A stretch of 64,000 nucleotides of DNA from Selaginella moellendorffii (taxonomy: Eukaryota > Streptophyta > Lycopodiopsida > Selaginellales > Selaginellaceae): the NCBI RefSeq assembly GCF_000143415.4, contig NW_003314270.1, positions 186,001-250,000 of the forward strand, given 5' to 3'. Shown piece after piece: positions 1 to 10,590 of this stretch (its first letter is position 1; every line of letters starts with the position of its first letter). Below the pieces are notes generated by a model. The model did no database searches. It saw nothing but the letters and a program-made list of their open reading frames with translations, and was not told the DNA's origin. The translations under genes and the position numbers were made by a program.

Positions 1-1236
1 GGGACTTTGTCCAGCGTTTTCGTCTCCAACAGTCTGATGGATATGTATGCAAAGTGGGGGAGATTGCTGGATTGCCGGCGAGTTTTCGACGGGATGATAG
101 AGCGGGATTCAGTCTCCTGGAATGTTATGATCATGGGGTATGCAAAAGGTGGCGAGGCCGAGCGAGCTCTCGAGTTATTCACGGCCATGCAAGCGTTAGA
201 CGTGGTCATCAGCTCGAGAACTTTGGTGGCGGTTCTCCAGGCATGCTTGGATATGGCCGAGAAGGAAGAGGCTCGGCTTGTGGATGGAAGGCCCTTGAAA
301 GTGGCGTCGCTGGAGAAGGCATTGGCTTTTCATTCCTGGTTTCTCGACGGGCTGGAAGATGTTTACGCTGCAAATAACTTGATCAGTCTCTACGCTTGGT
401 GTGGAAGTTTGGATGATGCGGCTCGGGTCTTTGACAAGATGGTGATCAAAGACATCATGATCGAAGCATACACCGAGAGTGGCAACCATGAGCTTGCCCT
501 GCAGGAGTTTTCGAAAATGGGACTCCGAGGACTGAAACCGGACTCGCAGACTTTTGCATCGGTACTTAAGGCCTGTGGGGGTCTTGGAGCACTGCAGGCT
601 GGACAGAAAATCCATCGTCTGATCGAAGAAACTGGGGCAGAGATCTCTCCGGCAGTGGCAAACTCGCTGATAAGTTTCTACGGCAAGTGTGGTGACATGG
701 TGGAATCTCGGCGAGTGTTCGATGGGTTTCCAGACAAGGACGCAGTGTCTTGGAGTGCACTGATCGCAGGATACAGCCGTCAAGGGGACAGTGACACGGT
801 GTTTGATCTGTTCGAGAGAATGCAAGAGTTTTCCAAGCCGGACGCTGTGACATTCTCTTCAGTTCTATCGGTCTGCTGCCACTCTGGTTTGGTCGACAAG
901 GGGATGGAATACTTTCAGGCGATGTGCTCGGATTATGGACTTAGTCCGAGTGTGGAGCACGTAATCTCCATGGTTGATCTACTTGGACGTGCTAATCGGC
1001 TGGAGGATGCGCTTGCGATGGTGCAAAGCCTGCCTGTGGAAGAGGTGTGCTCCAGGATATGGATGGCTTTGCTTGGGGCTTGTTTCAAGTGGAAAAATGC
1101 GGTGATTGGAGAGGTAGCCTTTGATGCGTTATCAAAGGTTGACGATCAAGGTGGTACAGCTTATGCTCTCATGGCAAACATATACTCAGGCTCAAATAAT
1201 GAAAACTATGACAACCTTGAAGTGATTGGTACGTAA
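1..1236 (+). CDS. PPR protein, PLS class (5'-truncated by window)
   Basis: The reading frame is open from the first base, so the gene begins upstream of the window. The protein is a run of pentatricopeptide repeats of about 31-36 residues. Repeat signatures are visible as NSLMDMYAKWG, SWNVMIMGYAKGGE, ANSLISFYGKCGD and SWSALIAGYSRQGD, followed by the E-type region (HVISMVDLLGR, WMALLGAC, YALMANIYSG). PLS-class PPR proteins bind organellar RNA in sequence-specific fashion, mostly for C-to-U editing or processing in chloroplasts and mitochondria. No DYW domain follows. The unspliced frame stops at 1236. A GT-AG intron of 59 bases (1229-1287) would instead add ten codons and stop at 1319, overlapping the tail of the opposite-strand decarboxylase relic. 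The target RNA cannot be deduced here. Confidence 0.85.
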   Translation, partial: GTLSSVFVSNSLMDMYAKWGRLLDCRRVFDGMIERDSVSWNVMIMGYAKGGEAERALELFTAMQALDVVISSRTLVAVLQACLDMAEKEEARLVDGRPLKVASLEKALAFHSWFLDGLEDVYAANNLISLYAWCGSLDDAARVFDKMVIKDIMIEAYTESGNHELALQEFSKMGLRGLKPDSQTFASVLKACGGLGALQAGQKIHRLIEETGAEISPAVANSLISFYGKCGDMVESRRVFDGFPDKDAVSWSALIAGYSRQGDSDTVFDLFERMQEFSKPDAVTFSSVLSVCCHSGLVDKGMEYFQAMCSDYGLSPSVEHVISMVDLLGRANRLEDALAMVQSLPVEEVCSRIWMALLGACFKWKNAVIGEVAFDALSKVDDQGGTAYALMANIYSGSNNENYDNLEVIGT

Positions 1237-1303
1237 TGAAGTTTCTATGCCTTTGCAGTTATCTAACTCTTGTTGTTTTCTTTGCAGCTGGATCTTTGTG
1301 CTG

Positions 1304-2946
1304 TCACTTCAAGACATGAAGTGTGGACAGAGTTGGATCTGATGCTCCACTGATGGTAATTCCTGAAGCATGGGCTTGCTTCAAATAGCCAAGAGCCTCC
1401 TGCGAGACGAGCTCTCCACTCGAGGAAAGAGCACAGAAATACCAGGTGGATACGGGCACACGAGCTCAGCACTCGCTAGACCCACTGCTTCGTCAGCTTT
1501 GCAGCAGTAAGTTTCTGTAAAGAAAGCATCTCTTGGACTAACTAGTGCTTTCCATTTGATTTTCTTACAATCAGGCACTCAGGGTCTGGAATAAGGACCT
1601 ATTGTCGATCTGGAAGAACTCGAAAGCTCTTGAAAGCCTTTGATAAGTTTCTCAATGTCGCTGCTGCTAGTGCTGGCTCCTATAGCAAAAGTTATGGAGT
1701 TCAGAAGAGGAAGCTCGGCCACCACCTCGCATTTATCACACAGAAAGTCATCGGCAAGAGTTCCTGTGACTCCGAGCTCCCACAACCCAATGGTGATCCT
1801 AAGCTCATAAATAATGGTATCAGCTTTGGCTGCCAAGCTCACATTTTCTCTATCAAGGACTAAAACTTGTGGGATTTGTTTCAGGCGTCGTCGAAATGTG
1901 GAAGCCAGCTCCAGAGCTGTATCAAACAATGGATGGTCGTCGCTTGCTGCACAACTCATCTGGTCCCTTGCGGCATCGAGAGAGGCCAAGAGAAGGTAAC
2001 TCGGACTGAAGCTTTGCAAGGTTCGAAGGCACTTGCTAATTCTCTCGTGCTTTACAATCTCGCAGCCTCTCGCAAGATGGAGCATCCCGGACTGCGTAAG
2101 AGACGAGAGTACCTTATGCGTGGATTGGACAACAACGTCGGCTCCCTGCTCGAGTGCCGTTGCAGGAAACCTCGAGTGGAACATGAAGTGCGCTCCATGA
2201 GCCTCGTCAACTATGATCGGGATACCATGCTCGTGATACACCTTTGCGATCTCCTCCAGGGCTACACACTCCATAGTAAGTTGGCAAGACAATCAGAACA
2301 GCTCCAATTCTCACGTCTTTTCTTTTCTGCAGATCCAAAATGGCCAACTCGATGCTCTCTGCGGAGACACCACGAGAAATATTCCAGAGCTCGTCATAAC
2401 AAGGAAGAACATAGTGAGGCATTGCTCCAGCAAGAACCATGGCTGAGAATGCCGAGACGTGGGCGTTCCCGGGGAGGATCAAAACGTCTTCGGTCTTGCA
2501 GCAGCTCATGACCCCCGGTTGAATTCCACACGTAGAGCAAGAACCATGAGTACCCTTGGCGGCAGGAAGAGATCAGAGCGCTCAATTCCACTCCAGGCGA
2601 CGCTAATATCAGACTCCAGGGATCCATGTCATGCAGCTCCGAAAAGCACGGCGGCCATTTGCTGCGCTTTGGTGGCTTCTTGTGGCGAGTGCAAGTTATC
2701 CAGGCCTGGCAGCTCCGGGAGATCAAACTGGAAGGGTTGAGCTCCGAGAAGCTTGGAAATCGAAGAGGGCGCTGAGGAGCCGCGGCCGTGGCCTGGGAAG
2801 TGAAACGCAGCGACACGCTCCTCGCTGGTTCTCTTGGGAGCTTCTAGCAAAGGAGCTGAGAAAGAAGGGAGTAGTAACGGATTGAGCACCGTCGTCGGCA
2901 ACGCCATGACTCCTGAAAGGGAAAGAAGCACGAATACTTGATACAC
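1304..2946 (-). pseudogene. Orn/Lys/Arg decarboxylase family copy, frameshifted
   Basis: This is homologous to plant PLP-dependent group III decarboxylases (lysine/ornithine/arginine decarboxylase-like). Visible in order are the N-terminal motif AAFHFPGHGRG, LPGLDNLHSPQEATKAQQMA, ILPGNAHVSAFSAMVLAG, the PLP aspartate block IPIIVDEAHGAHF, the Schiff-base lysine block VVQSTHKVLSSLTQ, and the C-terminal block AELVCPYPPGISVLFP. The blocks do not share one frame. Near 2537 the segment expected as WFLVNGSTCGIQ has apparently lost about 8 bases. Near 2265 the frame slips by two bases at YYGVCS/LEEIAK. An in-frame TGA lies at about 1579 before the C-terminal domain, and another slip near 1410 precedes GELVSQEALGYLKQA. 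The conserved C-terminal frame stops at 1304. The slips are not at consensus splice sites, so a pseudogene is favoured over introns or sequencing errors. The 5' limit is approximate. Confidence 0.75.
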
Positions 2947-2994
2947 GATATTGTTTCAGGAATGCGAGATCCACAAGCTTTCATCGAAGTCTCA

Positions 2995-3190
2995 GACGTA
3001 AAAATTTTTACCTTTTATCCAGACCAAAATCGAACCCGAAACGTATGGTTTAATCTAGAATAATAACTTATTGAGCAAAAATTTTGCATAAAAGTCCTTG
3101 TAGAGTGGACTCTTTGGCATTAAACCAGGTAGTTTACCTCTTGATAGCCATGATCTCAGCATATCATACTATGTACTTGAACCATCAGTA
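2995..3190 (-). repeat. Dispersed tRNA-like (SINE-like) repeat, copy 1
   Basis: This stretch is clearly related to 4745-4940. Shared blocks include the words gcataaaagtccttg and tacttgaacca. Read on the minus strand, the better copy carries Pol III A-box-like and B-box-like words. In this copy the B-box-like word is decayed (GGTTTAATGCC). The rest of 2950-3820 is AT-rich with no gene visible. Confidence 0.5.
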
Positions 3191-3877
3191 AACTTTTGGC
3201 TTTGGGAATTTGCTATGAAGTACTCATAGAAAGATTCTTTTTAGCACCACAAGGTGGATTTTAAATTGGTGGGTTTCTCTATTAATCACAATGTTTTTTT
3301 CAATTCCTAAGGGAAAGCAAGCTAGATGGATTAGTCCAAGCCCCAGGACTTTGCAGGTTGCAAGCTCAATTATATTAACTCTTGATCCTCTATCGAGAAT
3401 TACTGAAATTGGGTTTATATATTAAGTTAAGGGGTTTTCATACACCTTCTATGGTTATATTTGAATGCACTTATATGTCTAAGATTTTTTTGGCTAACTA
3501 TGGAGCTAATTAGAGAATGCGGAAATATTAAAATATTCCCTAAGGATTCCCTTAAGGCATATTCTAGGGATGCTCAGTCAATCTATCCAGTTGTTTTAAC
3601 TAGATTTTAGCTCCTTGGTTTCTGGCCACTAGCGAGCAGGAGGAGCAAAAGGAGGATCTCCAGAGGAGTATCAGGAAAATGTTAGGCCAGGATATTCTTA
3701 GAGGAAAAGAACAGCACTCTAGCTAGAACAAATGGAGCAAGCAGCTATGGAAGCCCCAACAAACAATCACAATCACCTTACAGATTATATCGGGATTCTG
3801 CAGTAGGAACACCTAAAAGCGCTGTTGACTAATGCGCATGCCTAGTTGGCACGCTGGTGAAGCCATTCTTCTCCCAC

Positions 3878-3885
3878 TATATAAA
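3878..3885 (+). promoter_or_regulatory. TATA box
   Basis: The word TATATAAA lies 43 bases upstream of the ATG at 3928. This spacing places transcription start just before that ATG and rules out the upstream ATG at 3832. Confidence 0.6.
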
Positions 3886-3927
3886 CTGGGTAGTGTGCAT
3901 ATCGTCTCTGCGCTTGTTCCAAGCACT

Positions 3928-4185
3928 ATGAAGAATTCCAAGTGCGCTCTCCTCATCCTTGCTTCCCTTGTTCTTGCATCTTCAATCAAACAGGCTTCTT
4001 CTGCTGCTCCAGTAATCGATTGCCTCAACGTCATGCTTCCTGAAGCTTGCCTTGTTCCAATTCAAGGCGACAAGTGCTGCCAGCTCCTGATCGACATCGC
4101 TGAGACCTGCGGCTGCGAGCTCAACCTGTTCCAGAATCTCAAACTCACCTGCGACGATGAGCTGTGCCCCTCTCCAGCTCCATAA
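3928..4185 (+). CDS. Small secreted eight-cysteine (LTP/prolamin-like) protein
   Basis: The 85-residue protein has a typical signal peptide (MKNSKCALLILASLVLASS, cleaved near SSA/AP). The mature part of about 60 residues carries the eight-cysteine pattern C-C-CC-CxC-C-C of the plant non-specific lipid-transfer/prolamin superfamily (DC, EAC, KCCQ, TCGCE, LTC, ELC). Such proteins are secreted to the apoplast and bind lipids in a helical, disulfide-linked shell. The mature part is shorter than type 1 LTPs (about 90 residues) and nearer to short type 2-like forms. The ATG at 3928 is chosen because the TATA box at 3878-3885 lies between it and the earlier in-frame ATG. It appears single-exon. The lipid ligand is unknown. 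Confidence 0.75.
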   Translation: MKNSKCALLILASLVLASSIKQASSAAPVIDCLNVMLPEACLVPIQGDKCCQLLIDIAETCGCELNLFQNLKLTCDDELCPSPAP

Positions 4186-4740
4186 TAATCCTAATCCCGG
4201 AACAGTAGATTACACCTCAAGTTGAAGCATGATGTAAGGTCTTGTAATAAGAGATTCGCCCTGACCTGAGCTGTGTGTCCTCATGGTGCCGGCTGATTTT
4301 GAACTAGTGCATGCTGGAGAATTCTGCATTGCAGCCGTTTTCTTAGGTCCTCCAAGCTAGCACCAGCTAGCTGATAGAAGAAAATATTTCTACGCATTTC
4401 TTCTGCCTTGGAAATGTGACCATCTCATCTCTGGAGGAAAAAGAAACAAACAAAAAAAAGGCAGCATACCTCACTCTCCGGATTCGTGGAACCCCGTTGC
4501 TCATTTTCGAGAGGCCAGACAAAGTTCTCGACCGGGAGAAAACTTCGAATGCAGGGACACGAGGAGATAGATTTCGCGAGATCATCAAATAGATGTGGGA
4601 GTGAACAAGACCACGTCAGCGCGCAGGGCCACGACGCCGCCACAAGTTGTGACGATAAACTCATACATTTAACCATGTATCAACCGTCATAACAATAATA
4701 ACCACATGGTAAAGGAACTTATTGGAATATTCTTTGCTTT
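4186..4740. other. Intergenic, no gene seen
   Basis: This is downstream of the eight-cysteine gene. Short open frames exist on both strands (about 4425-4690) but show no recognisable motif or codon pattern. Confidence 0.4.
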
Positions 4741-4744
4741 ACAA

Positions 4745-4940
4745 GCAACATTGGCAAGAATCGAACCCAAAACGCATGCTCTGAGAAACAAGGGCTACTT
4801 AAAGAGCAAAGATTTTTGCATAAAAGTCCTTGTTTGATTGGACCCTTCGGCATCGAACCTGGGTCTTCTACACCGGTTTACCTTTACACTTACCTGGTAG
4901 CCAATAATAAAATATCATACCATCTACTTGAACCATATGG
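4745..4940 (-). repeat. Dispersed tRNA-like (SINE-like) repeat, copy 2
   Basis: This is related to 2995-3190. On the minus strand it contains TGGCTACCAGGTAAG, resembling a Pol III A box, followed by GGTTCGATGCC, an almost exact B box, at tRNA-like distance. A second B-box-like word, GGGTTCGATTC, lies near 4750-4762. This suggests a tRNA-derived SINE, possibly dimeric. No poly(A) tail or target-site duplication was established. Confidence 0.5.
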
Positions 4941-5777
4941 CATCCATGGCACTCTGATAAATCCCGGATCGACCCGCATTCTCGCTGCTCGAACTAAAAT
5001 CGGGGAAGGGCTTCTGCCAAGAACGAAACGCTGGTAGATGGATCGGGGTGGCGCTCCTCTTCCAAAATACTGGATCCGAGGATGATAGTGGGGCTCTGGG
5101 TGTGGGGAGTTCACTCGGTGGTGGATTAAACGATGGAGAAACCCCACTTGGCCAAGGAAGGAAAATTGACAGAAGTTTTGTTTGATATTTTCTCATTCAC
5201 TCGCTGTTTCTATGAATGAAGCAGGGAAGAGAACAACTGGTGGCTCATTCCCGTCGCTCTGCTCGTTTGTAAATGTACCCAGGCAAGGATTGTAGATTAG
5301 TAGATCTAGGAACGGACTGTGTCTATTGAAGACCTGGGAGCTTTGGAATGTGTCCTTTCCTCACTATATAGTACTTTTGCAGGATCATTATTTGTGATAA
5401 ATTATTATATTTTAGTAAAGTTTCAAGATTGTTAATAGTATTTTTGACACTCTCTTATACAATTTACCAACGAAATAGTTTTTGATTAATCCCACAGTCA
5501 GTTAAAAAACTAAAATCCATTGTGAACTAACATATAATTCACAAAAATTAAAATATAGTCAATGGTCTTATTTTTAGAATTTTAGAGCTTTGTTAACACC
5601 TTTATAAAGCTCTAAAATTAACAGTGTTAATGTAAATTTTTTAATGCAAAAGACATTATCACTGTGTTTTAGAAAGTTTATAAATTATAAACATGTTTAA
5701 AATTAATCTAATTCTATATAGTAGAATAAGTGTTTAGAAATTATAAACGCGTTCCCTGGCGGTATGGTCGCAGGACG

Positions 5778-5906
5778 ATGGAACCGTTCGAGCTGTGGAT
5801 CGAGAAGCGCGGGGAGAAGCTACGGCGGGAGTACCGCGAGGATTGGACGAGAGCCTTGGATCCTGTGAGGTTTGCAACAAAACGCTGCAAAGTTGAGACT
5901 CCTTGA
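5778..5906 (+). other. Short GC-rich ORF of 42 codons
   Basis: A GC-rich island in AT-rich DNA contains an ATG ORF beginning MEPFELWIEKRGEKL and ending KRCKVETP. It looks like protein-coding sequence in composition (charged, helical), but no family is recognised and no neighbouring exon is evident. It could be a captured exon or a small gene. The surrounding 4941-6150 interval is otherwise AT-rich with no visible gene. Confidence 0.25.
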
Positions 5907-6159
5907 CAGCGAAGTATAGTGAGAATATCAAAGCTGCGAGAAACAAAGATCAAAGCTAAGATCAAAGTGCGAAGATAAAAGAGAGACACTTTGAAAGGAG
6001 ATATTCGTTCTTCTGCCTCTTTTGTGATGCATAGCTAGCTCCTGGAATGCATGAAATTCCTTATCGGAGTGTCTCCTCCACCTTTTTCCTTCCCCCTATG
6101 AGCTTGGAGCTTGAAAGTCGGAGCTTTGAACATGGAGCTTGACTCGATCGATCCATGGT

Positions 6160-7096
6160 CTACATGATACAGCAGTTCGCGTTCTCGTTTGCTAGGCCCG
6201 GTGGCAAGGAGGCCAAGTTATCCGGTGAGAACCTGGGAAACAGGAGTTAAGAGAGGACGAAGAACACACACACGGACTTACATTTGCAAGCCAGGAGCGA
6301 GTTCTTCGATCATCTCCGCCGGGGGTTGTCCGCAGCTCTGCATGGATTGCATCAGCTCCATGATGGCATTGAAGTTGTCAGGGGTGGTCTCGTAGACGTG
6401 ACAGAGCTGCTTGATGAGATCGTGCTGCCTCGAGTATCGATCAAACTCCTCCTGGCTGAGTTTCGACTTGTTGGCGCTGAGCCACTCCGGGTATCTCTCG
6501 CCAATCTCCAGCATTGGCTGATAGAGCACGTCCTTCGAGAGGAGCTGCTGCATGAAAGTCCCCATCACGGATTGTAGATCCTGAAAGAAAAATAAAAACC
6601 TTGAGAATCGCAAGAACAACGAAGAACACGAGATCTTTCCTTTTTACCTCTGTTCCAAGGTAAGACTCAAATTCCTTGGTCATCTTCTCCAGGAGCTCTT
6701 GCTCTTGCTCTTGCGCCTGCGGCAATGGATCAATGCGGTGCACCGTGTCCTTGGTCTTCTCCGCGAGCTTCTCCAGCGTCGCGGCCCGCGAGCTCACATC
6801 TGGATTAGCGCTGGAGCTGCTGCTGGACGACGATCTCTTCTTCGCCACTTGCAGCGGCGGCAAGCCCTTCCCCAGCGCCTGCGACTCTGGCGATCTAACG
6901 ACCGATCAATCAAACCCCGGGGGAGGAGAGCCGCTTACTTACCTCGAAGATGGACCATCCGCCGGCTTGAAATCGCCCAGCGCACCTGGCAACACAAGAC
7001 AAGAAAGAAAACCCCATGAATCCAAGGAATTCGCCGTGCGCGCGCGCATCACTCACTGTCCAGGAGACTATCGAGAGAATCGTCCGCACTCGCCAT
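6160..7096 (-). CDS. PEX19: Peroxin 19 (PEX19), peroxisomal membrane protein import receptor
   Basis: Five exons join cleanly: 7057-7096, 6943-6985, 6648-6894, 6282-6580 and 6160-6232, giving 233 residues. PEX19 is the cytosolic chaperone/receptor that binds peroxisomal membrane proteins and docks on PEX3. The N-terminal acidic start (MASADDSLDSLLDSALGDF) matches the PEX3-binding region. The C-terminal helical domain shows GTFMQQLLSKDVLYQP, ERYPEWL, RYSRQ, CHVYE and CGQPPAEMIEELAPGL. The last exon follows a GTAAGT donor at 6276-6281 and ends in CCIM, a farnesylation CaaX box typical of PEX19. The unspliced frame would stop earlier and lose it. The start lies 181 bases from the divergent gene at 7277, suggesting a shared promoter region. 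The length is close to Arabidopsis PEX19 proteins (about 240-250 residues). Confidence 0.93.
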
Positions 7097-7276
7097 GGCG
7101 GAAGAAGCAAAAACCCAGGCGCTCGGACGAGCCCTAAAACAGGGGAGGAACCCTACACCCTAACAGAATATGCTTTCATATCCTTCTTTTTTGCCCTAAT
7201 ATTTAGGGCCCACGTCACAGAGGGGTGCGCCCTTATAGAATCTTTTAAATTGGAAGAGGCGGGAAGAGGGAGGAGA

Positions 7277-7987
7277 ATGCGAATGCTTTTGGGCGTGTGT
7301 GGATGCAGCGATCAGGTCGATGAGCTCTCGGGAACTCGCTCGCCTATACAGTCCCGCAGGAAGATCCACCACACCCATCCACAGATCGTCCAAAAGGTAT
7401 CACTCTCCCATCAAATCTTCTTCCGTGTGATTCTTTCTTCATTCCTTCTTCCTCCTTTGCATTCTACAAATCTATGCATCGAAACCTTTCAAATCTTCTT
7501 CTTTCCTTTCATTCCAATCCAATTCCACTGACCCAAGCCTTTGAAAAGAAACTCTTCACTGCAGCTGGAGGACTTAAGCCACCACCAACGCTGCGAATCC
7601 AAGGCCACCAACACGGCGGCCACCAACGGATCATCGCTCCACACCAAGTACGATGAGATCAGCGCCAGCCTTGCCAAGTGCAAGGACGAGCTCCGCGAGC
7701 TCCAGCAAAAGTCTCTCAGCGTCACGCCCTCCCACCTCCGCCAAAAGTACGTGACCATGGGCGACGGCCTCAAGAGGATCAAGGAGGAGCTGCTAGCGCT
7801 CGAGAACGAAACCAAGTCGCTGGATCCGGAAAGCCAAAAGGCCAAGTACGAGGCTCTCCACATCCAGCTCGCCAAGAGCCGGAAAGAGATCGAGGACGAG
7901 TTGCAAAAGTGCTGGACGCAGCTCAAGCTCCACCACCTCGAGTCACAGTTTGCGAGCGCTACGTACGGTAAGGGAAGTTTGATGTGA
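7277..7987 (+). CDS. Small coiled-coil protein, unknown function
   Basis: Two exons, 7277-7396 and 7565-7987, join in phase 0 through an intron of 168 bases ending in CTGCAG, giving 180 residues. After a low-complexity N-terminus, residues of about 75-170 are rich in Glu, Lys, Leu and Gln with heptad spacing (KCKDELRELQQK, GLKRIKEELLALENE, QLAKSRKEIEDELQKC), which predicts a coiled coil. I recognise no family. The gene is divergent from PEX19 with only 180 bases between start codons. An MRML start is chosen as the first ATG in the open frame. The splice model is inferred from sequence only. Confidence 0.6.
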
Positions 7988-8075
7988 GCCTGCAACTACA
8001 AATGGTTTTTTTCTTCTCAAACATCTTGGAGCAATCCAAAGCCATACCTTTAGCGTACAAGCAATACCGAGAGAA

Positions 8076-10406
8076 CTAAAACCTTCGAATGTCCCTTGGA
8101 GGCCTGAAGTTGAGCGGATGCGTCTGAGGCGTGGCGTTCTCGTCTTGCCTCCACATTTTTATCGTCTTGTCAGCTTCGCAAGTTACAAGTCGGGTCCCGG
8201 TGATGTCGAAAGAAGCCGCAAAGATACTCGCTTCGGCATCCAGCGAACCTGCCATGAGCAAGAGTTACGCAACCTGGACCACTTCCCCACCAAAATGCGT
8301 ACCTGGCTGAACGATGGTTTGAGTTTGCTGGAAGTTATGGCCGCTCGTCCAATCCCAGAACCAGATGCTTCCATTATCACCTGATACAGCGCAAACGTTA
8401 GATGATTCGAAGCTACACTTGTCGATGCGTTGTTTTACCTCCTGTTACAAGCACGTTCTCTTCGTTCAAAGCCATGCAGTTAACGATAGCCTTTTGCTGT
8501 GAGCTGTGAGAAAACACACAAACCATGTCCAATTTTGACGTTTCGACGCTATCAAACAGAAAAGGAATTAACTTACAGCATGTTGTGCACAAACTCGCCC
8601 CTCGGCAAGCTGAACTTCTTAATATTGTCCGCTGAGGCAGATGCAAACGCGGGCCTGCAAGGCAAGTTAGTGAAACAAACATACTTAAGAAAAATCGAAC
8701 ATACTGTAGCGGATGCAAGGCCAGTGCGCGCACCGACTTTTTGTGAAATGTCAAAGTCGAGAGTGTCTTTCCTGCACACCAGAACAATCGTTATCAGTGA
8801 AACTACAAATTCAACTATTTAGGAGAACTTGCCCGCTGCTAGATTCCATAGCTTGACCGTGCAGTCGTGAGATCCAGTCACCACTTGTGGATCCTGCCAA
8901 AGTGTATGAGTCACGCACACAAACAAAATAATCCCTGTTTGAAAACTTACTGTGGCTTGTGTTATCACCGAGCATACAGTGTTGTCGTGCCCAGATAGAG
9001 CAAAAATTTGAGCTTTTGTCCGCATATCCCAGACCTGGAAAGCAGTTTGTGTGGATAAGAACAGGCACTCTTCATGAGTTAAAATCTTACTCGACAGACG
9101 GAATCCCTTCCTCCTGTTAAGAGTATATCCAGAGTAGGATGAAGCGTAAGACAGTAAACTCCACTTAAGTGCCCATGGTAGGATCGGATAACCTGCCCCA
9201 AACATGCATGAGTTTTAAATTAAGAGCAGACGCATTCCTCACCTTGTTGTATTCGAGATCCCAACATTTCACTTGCTTGTCGTCTCCAGCCGAAAACATG
9301 TAAGGATGGCGTGGACTAACAGCCAGCCCTTTTTCAAACAAATATACAAGAAACATTTAAGACTAAATCCAAACTTCAAATGTAGAATGCAAACCTCGAA
9401 CTTGCTCAACATGTCCTGTTAACGTCAACTTCAGGGTAGCTGAGGCAGTATCCCAAATCTAAAAACGAACACAACGGTCAGAACGAAGTAGCGGCATAAA
9501 AATGAAGGGAAAAAAAAAAAAAAACAAAGCTTACTTTTATTGTACGATCTGCAGATCCCGTACAGAACCACTCGTTTCCTGGATCGAAGGCTATCGCTCG
9601 AACCCATCCCAAGTGAGCACTAATAACCTGTGAAGTTGCAATAAGATCAATACACAGTACTCGTGAAAAAATGTGAAGTCTCACTCTATAGTTCTTCCAT
9701 GGAGCATGCCACTCCGGCTTCGGCCACCTACTGGGAAGCCTTCGCATTACAGCCGCACTCGGTTGGTATCTCGCTATACCACTAGACAATGGAAAAATCT
9801 GTTAAAACCGGAAACATATGAGCGTGAGTCGCTACATACCTTTCTGGTGTTCCGGAAGGAGTAAACGCAGGCTGAGGACCGACAGGGCCCGCACGAACAA
9901 TCTGACCGGGTGAAGCATCTGGCAAAGCCGCAGGCTTCACATCTGTAGCGGCAGTCACAGCAGCATTCGTTAATGCGTACGCGTTTTTCAGAGGCTGCTG
10001 TGTGATTTGTGGGAGATCTTTCACCACAGCATACTCCGCGTGCTGAAAGGCACAAGGGAAAAAAAAGAAGAGGAAAAATTAATGTAAGCATGCGCTAGAA
10101 TGAGAAGAACAAAAGGAGTACGAAGTTCCTTACAAAATCATTCTCAAAAGGGCACACACCTTATAAGCAGTCCTGATTCTCCGGCTGCCAAAGAAAGACG
10201 CCATCAGCTCTTTGGTTCGCTACATCGCTACTAAAGAGATCTCACCTCTCGGCGCCTACCGGATCTGGAGGAGCGTTGCCGAAGAACTCCGCGGCTTGCT
10301 GCAGCGACGAAAGCGTGAGCTGCTCGATCGATTGCGGCTTCTCTGACGGCACCAAGGGCGCCTCATCGACGTCCATCGCCTGCGTCGCCTCCATTGCCGC
10401 GGGCAT
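8076..10406 (-). CDS. PRL1: PRL1-like WD40 protein (pleiotropic regulatory locus 1)
   Basis: Fifteen exons can be joined: 10246-10406, 10160-10184, 9840-10042, 9685-9781, 9535-9627, 9395-9458, 9243-9328, 9091-9192, 8951-9034, 8833-8893, 8705-8771, 8577-8654, 8439-8503, 8303-8380 and 8076-8248. They give 1437 bases and 478 residues, close to Arabidopsis PRL1 (486). PRL1 is a nuclear WD40 subunit of the Prp19/NineTeen spliceosome-associated complex, with roles in splicing, immunity and sugar/ABA responses. Seven WD repeats follow a linker ([16 protein letters not shown]). Signatures include [64 protein letters not shown] and the end [14 protein letters not shown]. The intron 8772-8832 must use a GC donor (GCAAGT) to keep frame. 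Other introns are GT-AG and mostly short. Confidence 0.93.
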
Positions 10407-10590
10407 ACTCTCTAAAACCCTAGCCAAAAAGCCCTAAATTCGCAAAGCCACCAAAGAATATACCCAGCTATAAATACCAACATGTTTTAACAAAAAAAAG
10501 TGTTATAGAGCATTTCCAAACACACAGTGAGATAGTGAGATAATGAGAGAAAGGAGAGGCATAGCAATCATAAAATGAGTCCACTAATGC

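Noticed and set aside
196-853. Minus-strand ORFs of 209 and 95 codons opposite the PPR gene
   Set aside because: They are antisense to clear PPR motifs and lack any family signature.
1867-2511. Plus-strand ORF of 214 codons
   Set aside because: It lies antisense to the conserved decarboxylase blocks, and its composition is that of a shadow frame.
7489-7995. Minus-strand ORF of 168 codons
   Set aside because: It is a shadow of the coiled-coil gene exon; the plus strand has matching splice sites and a coding pattern.
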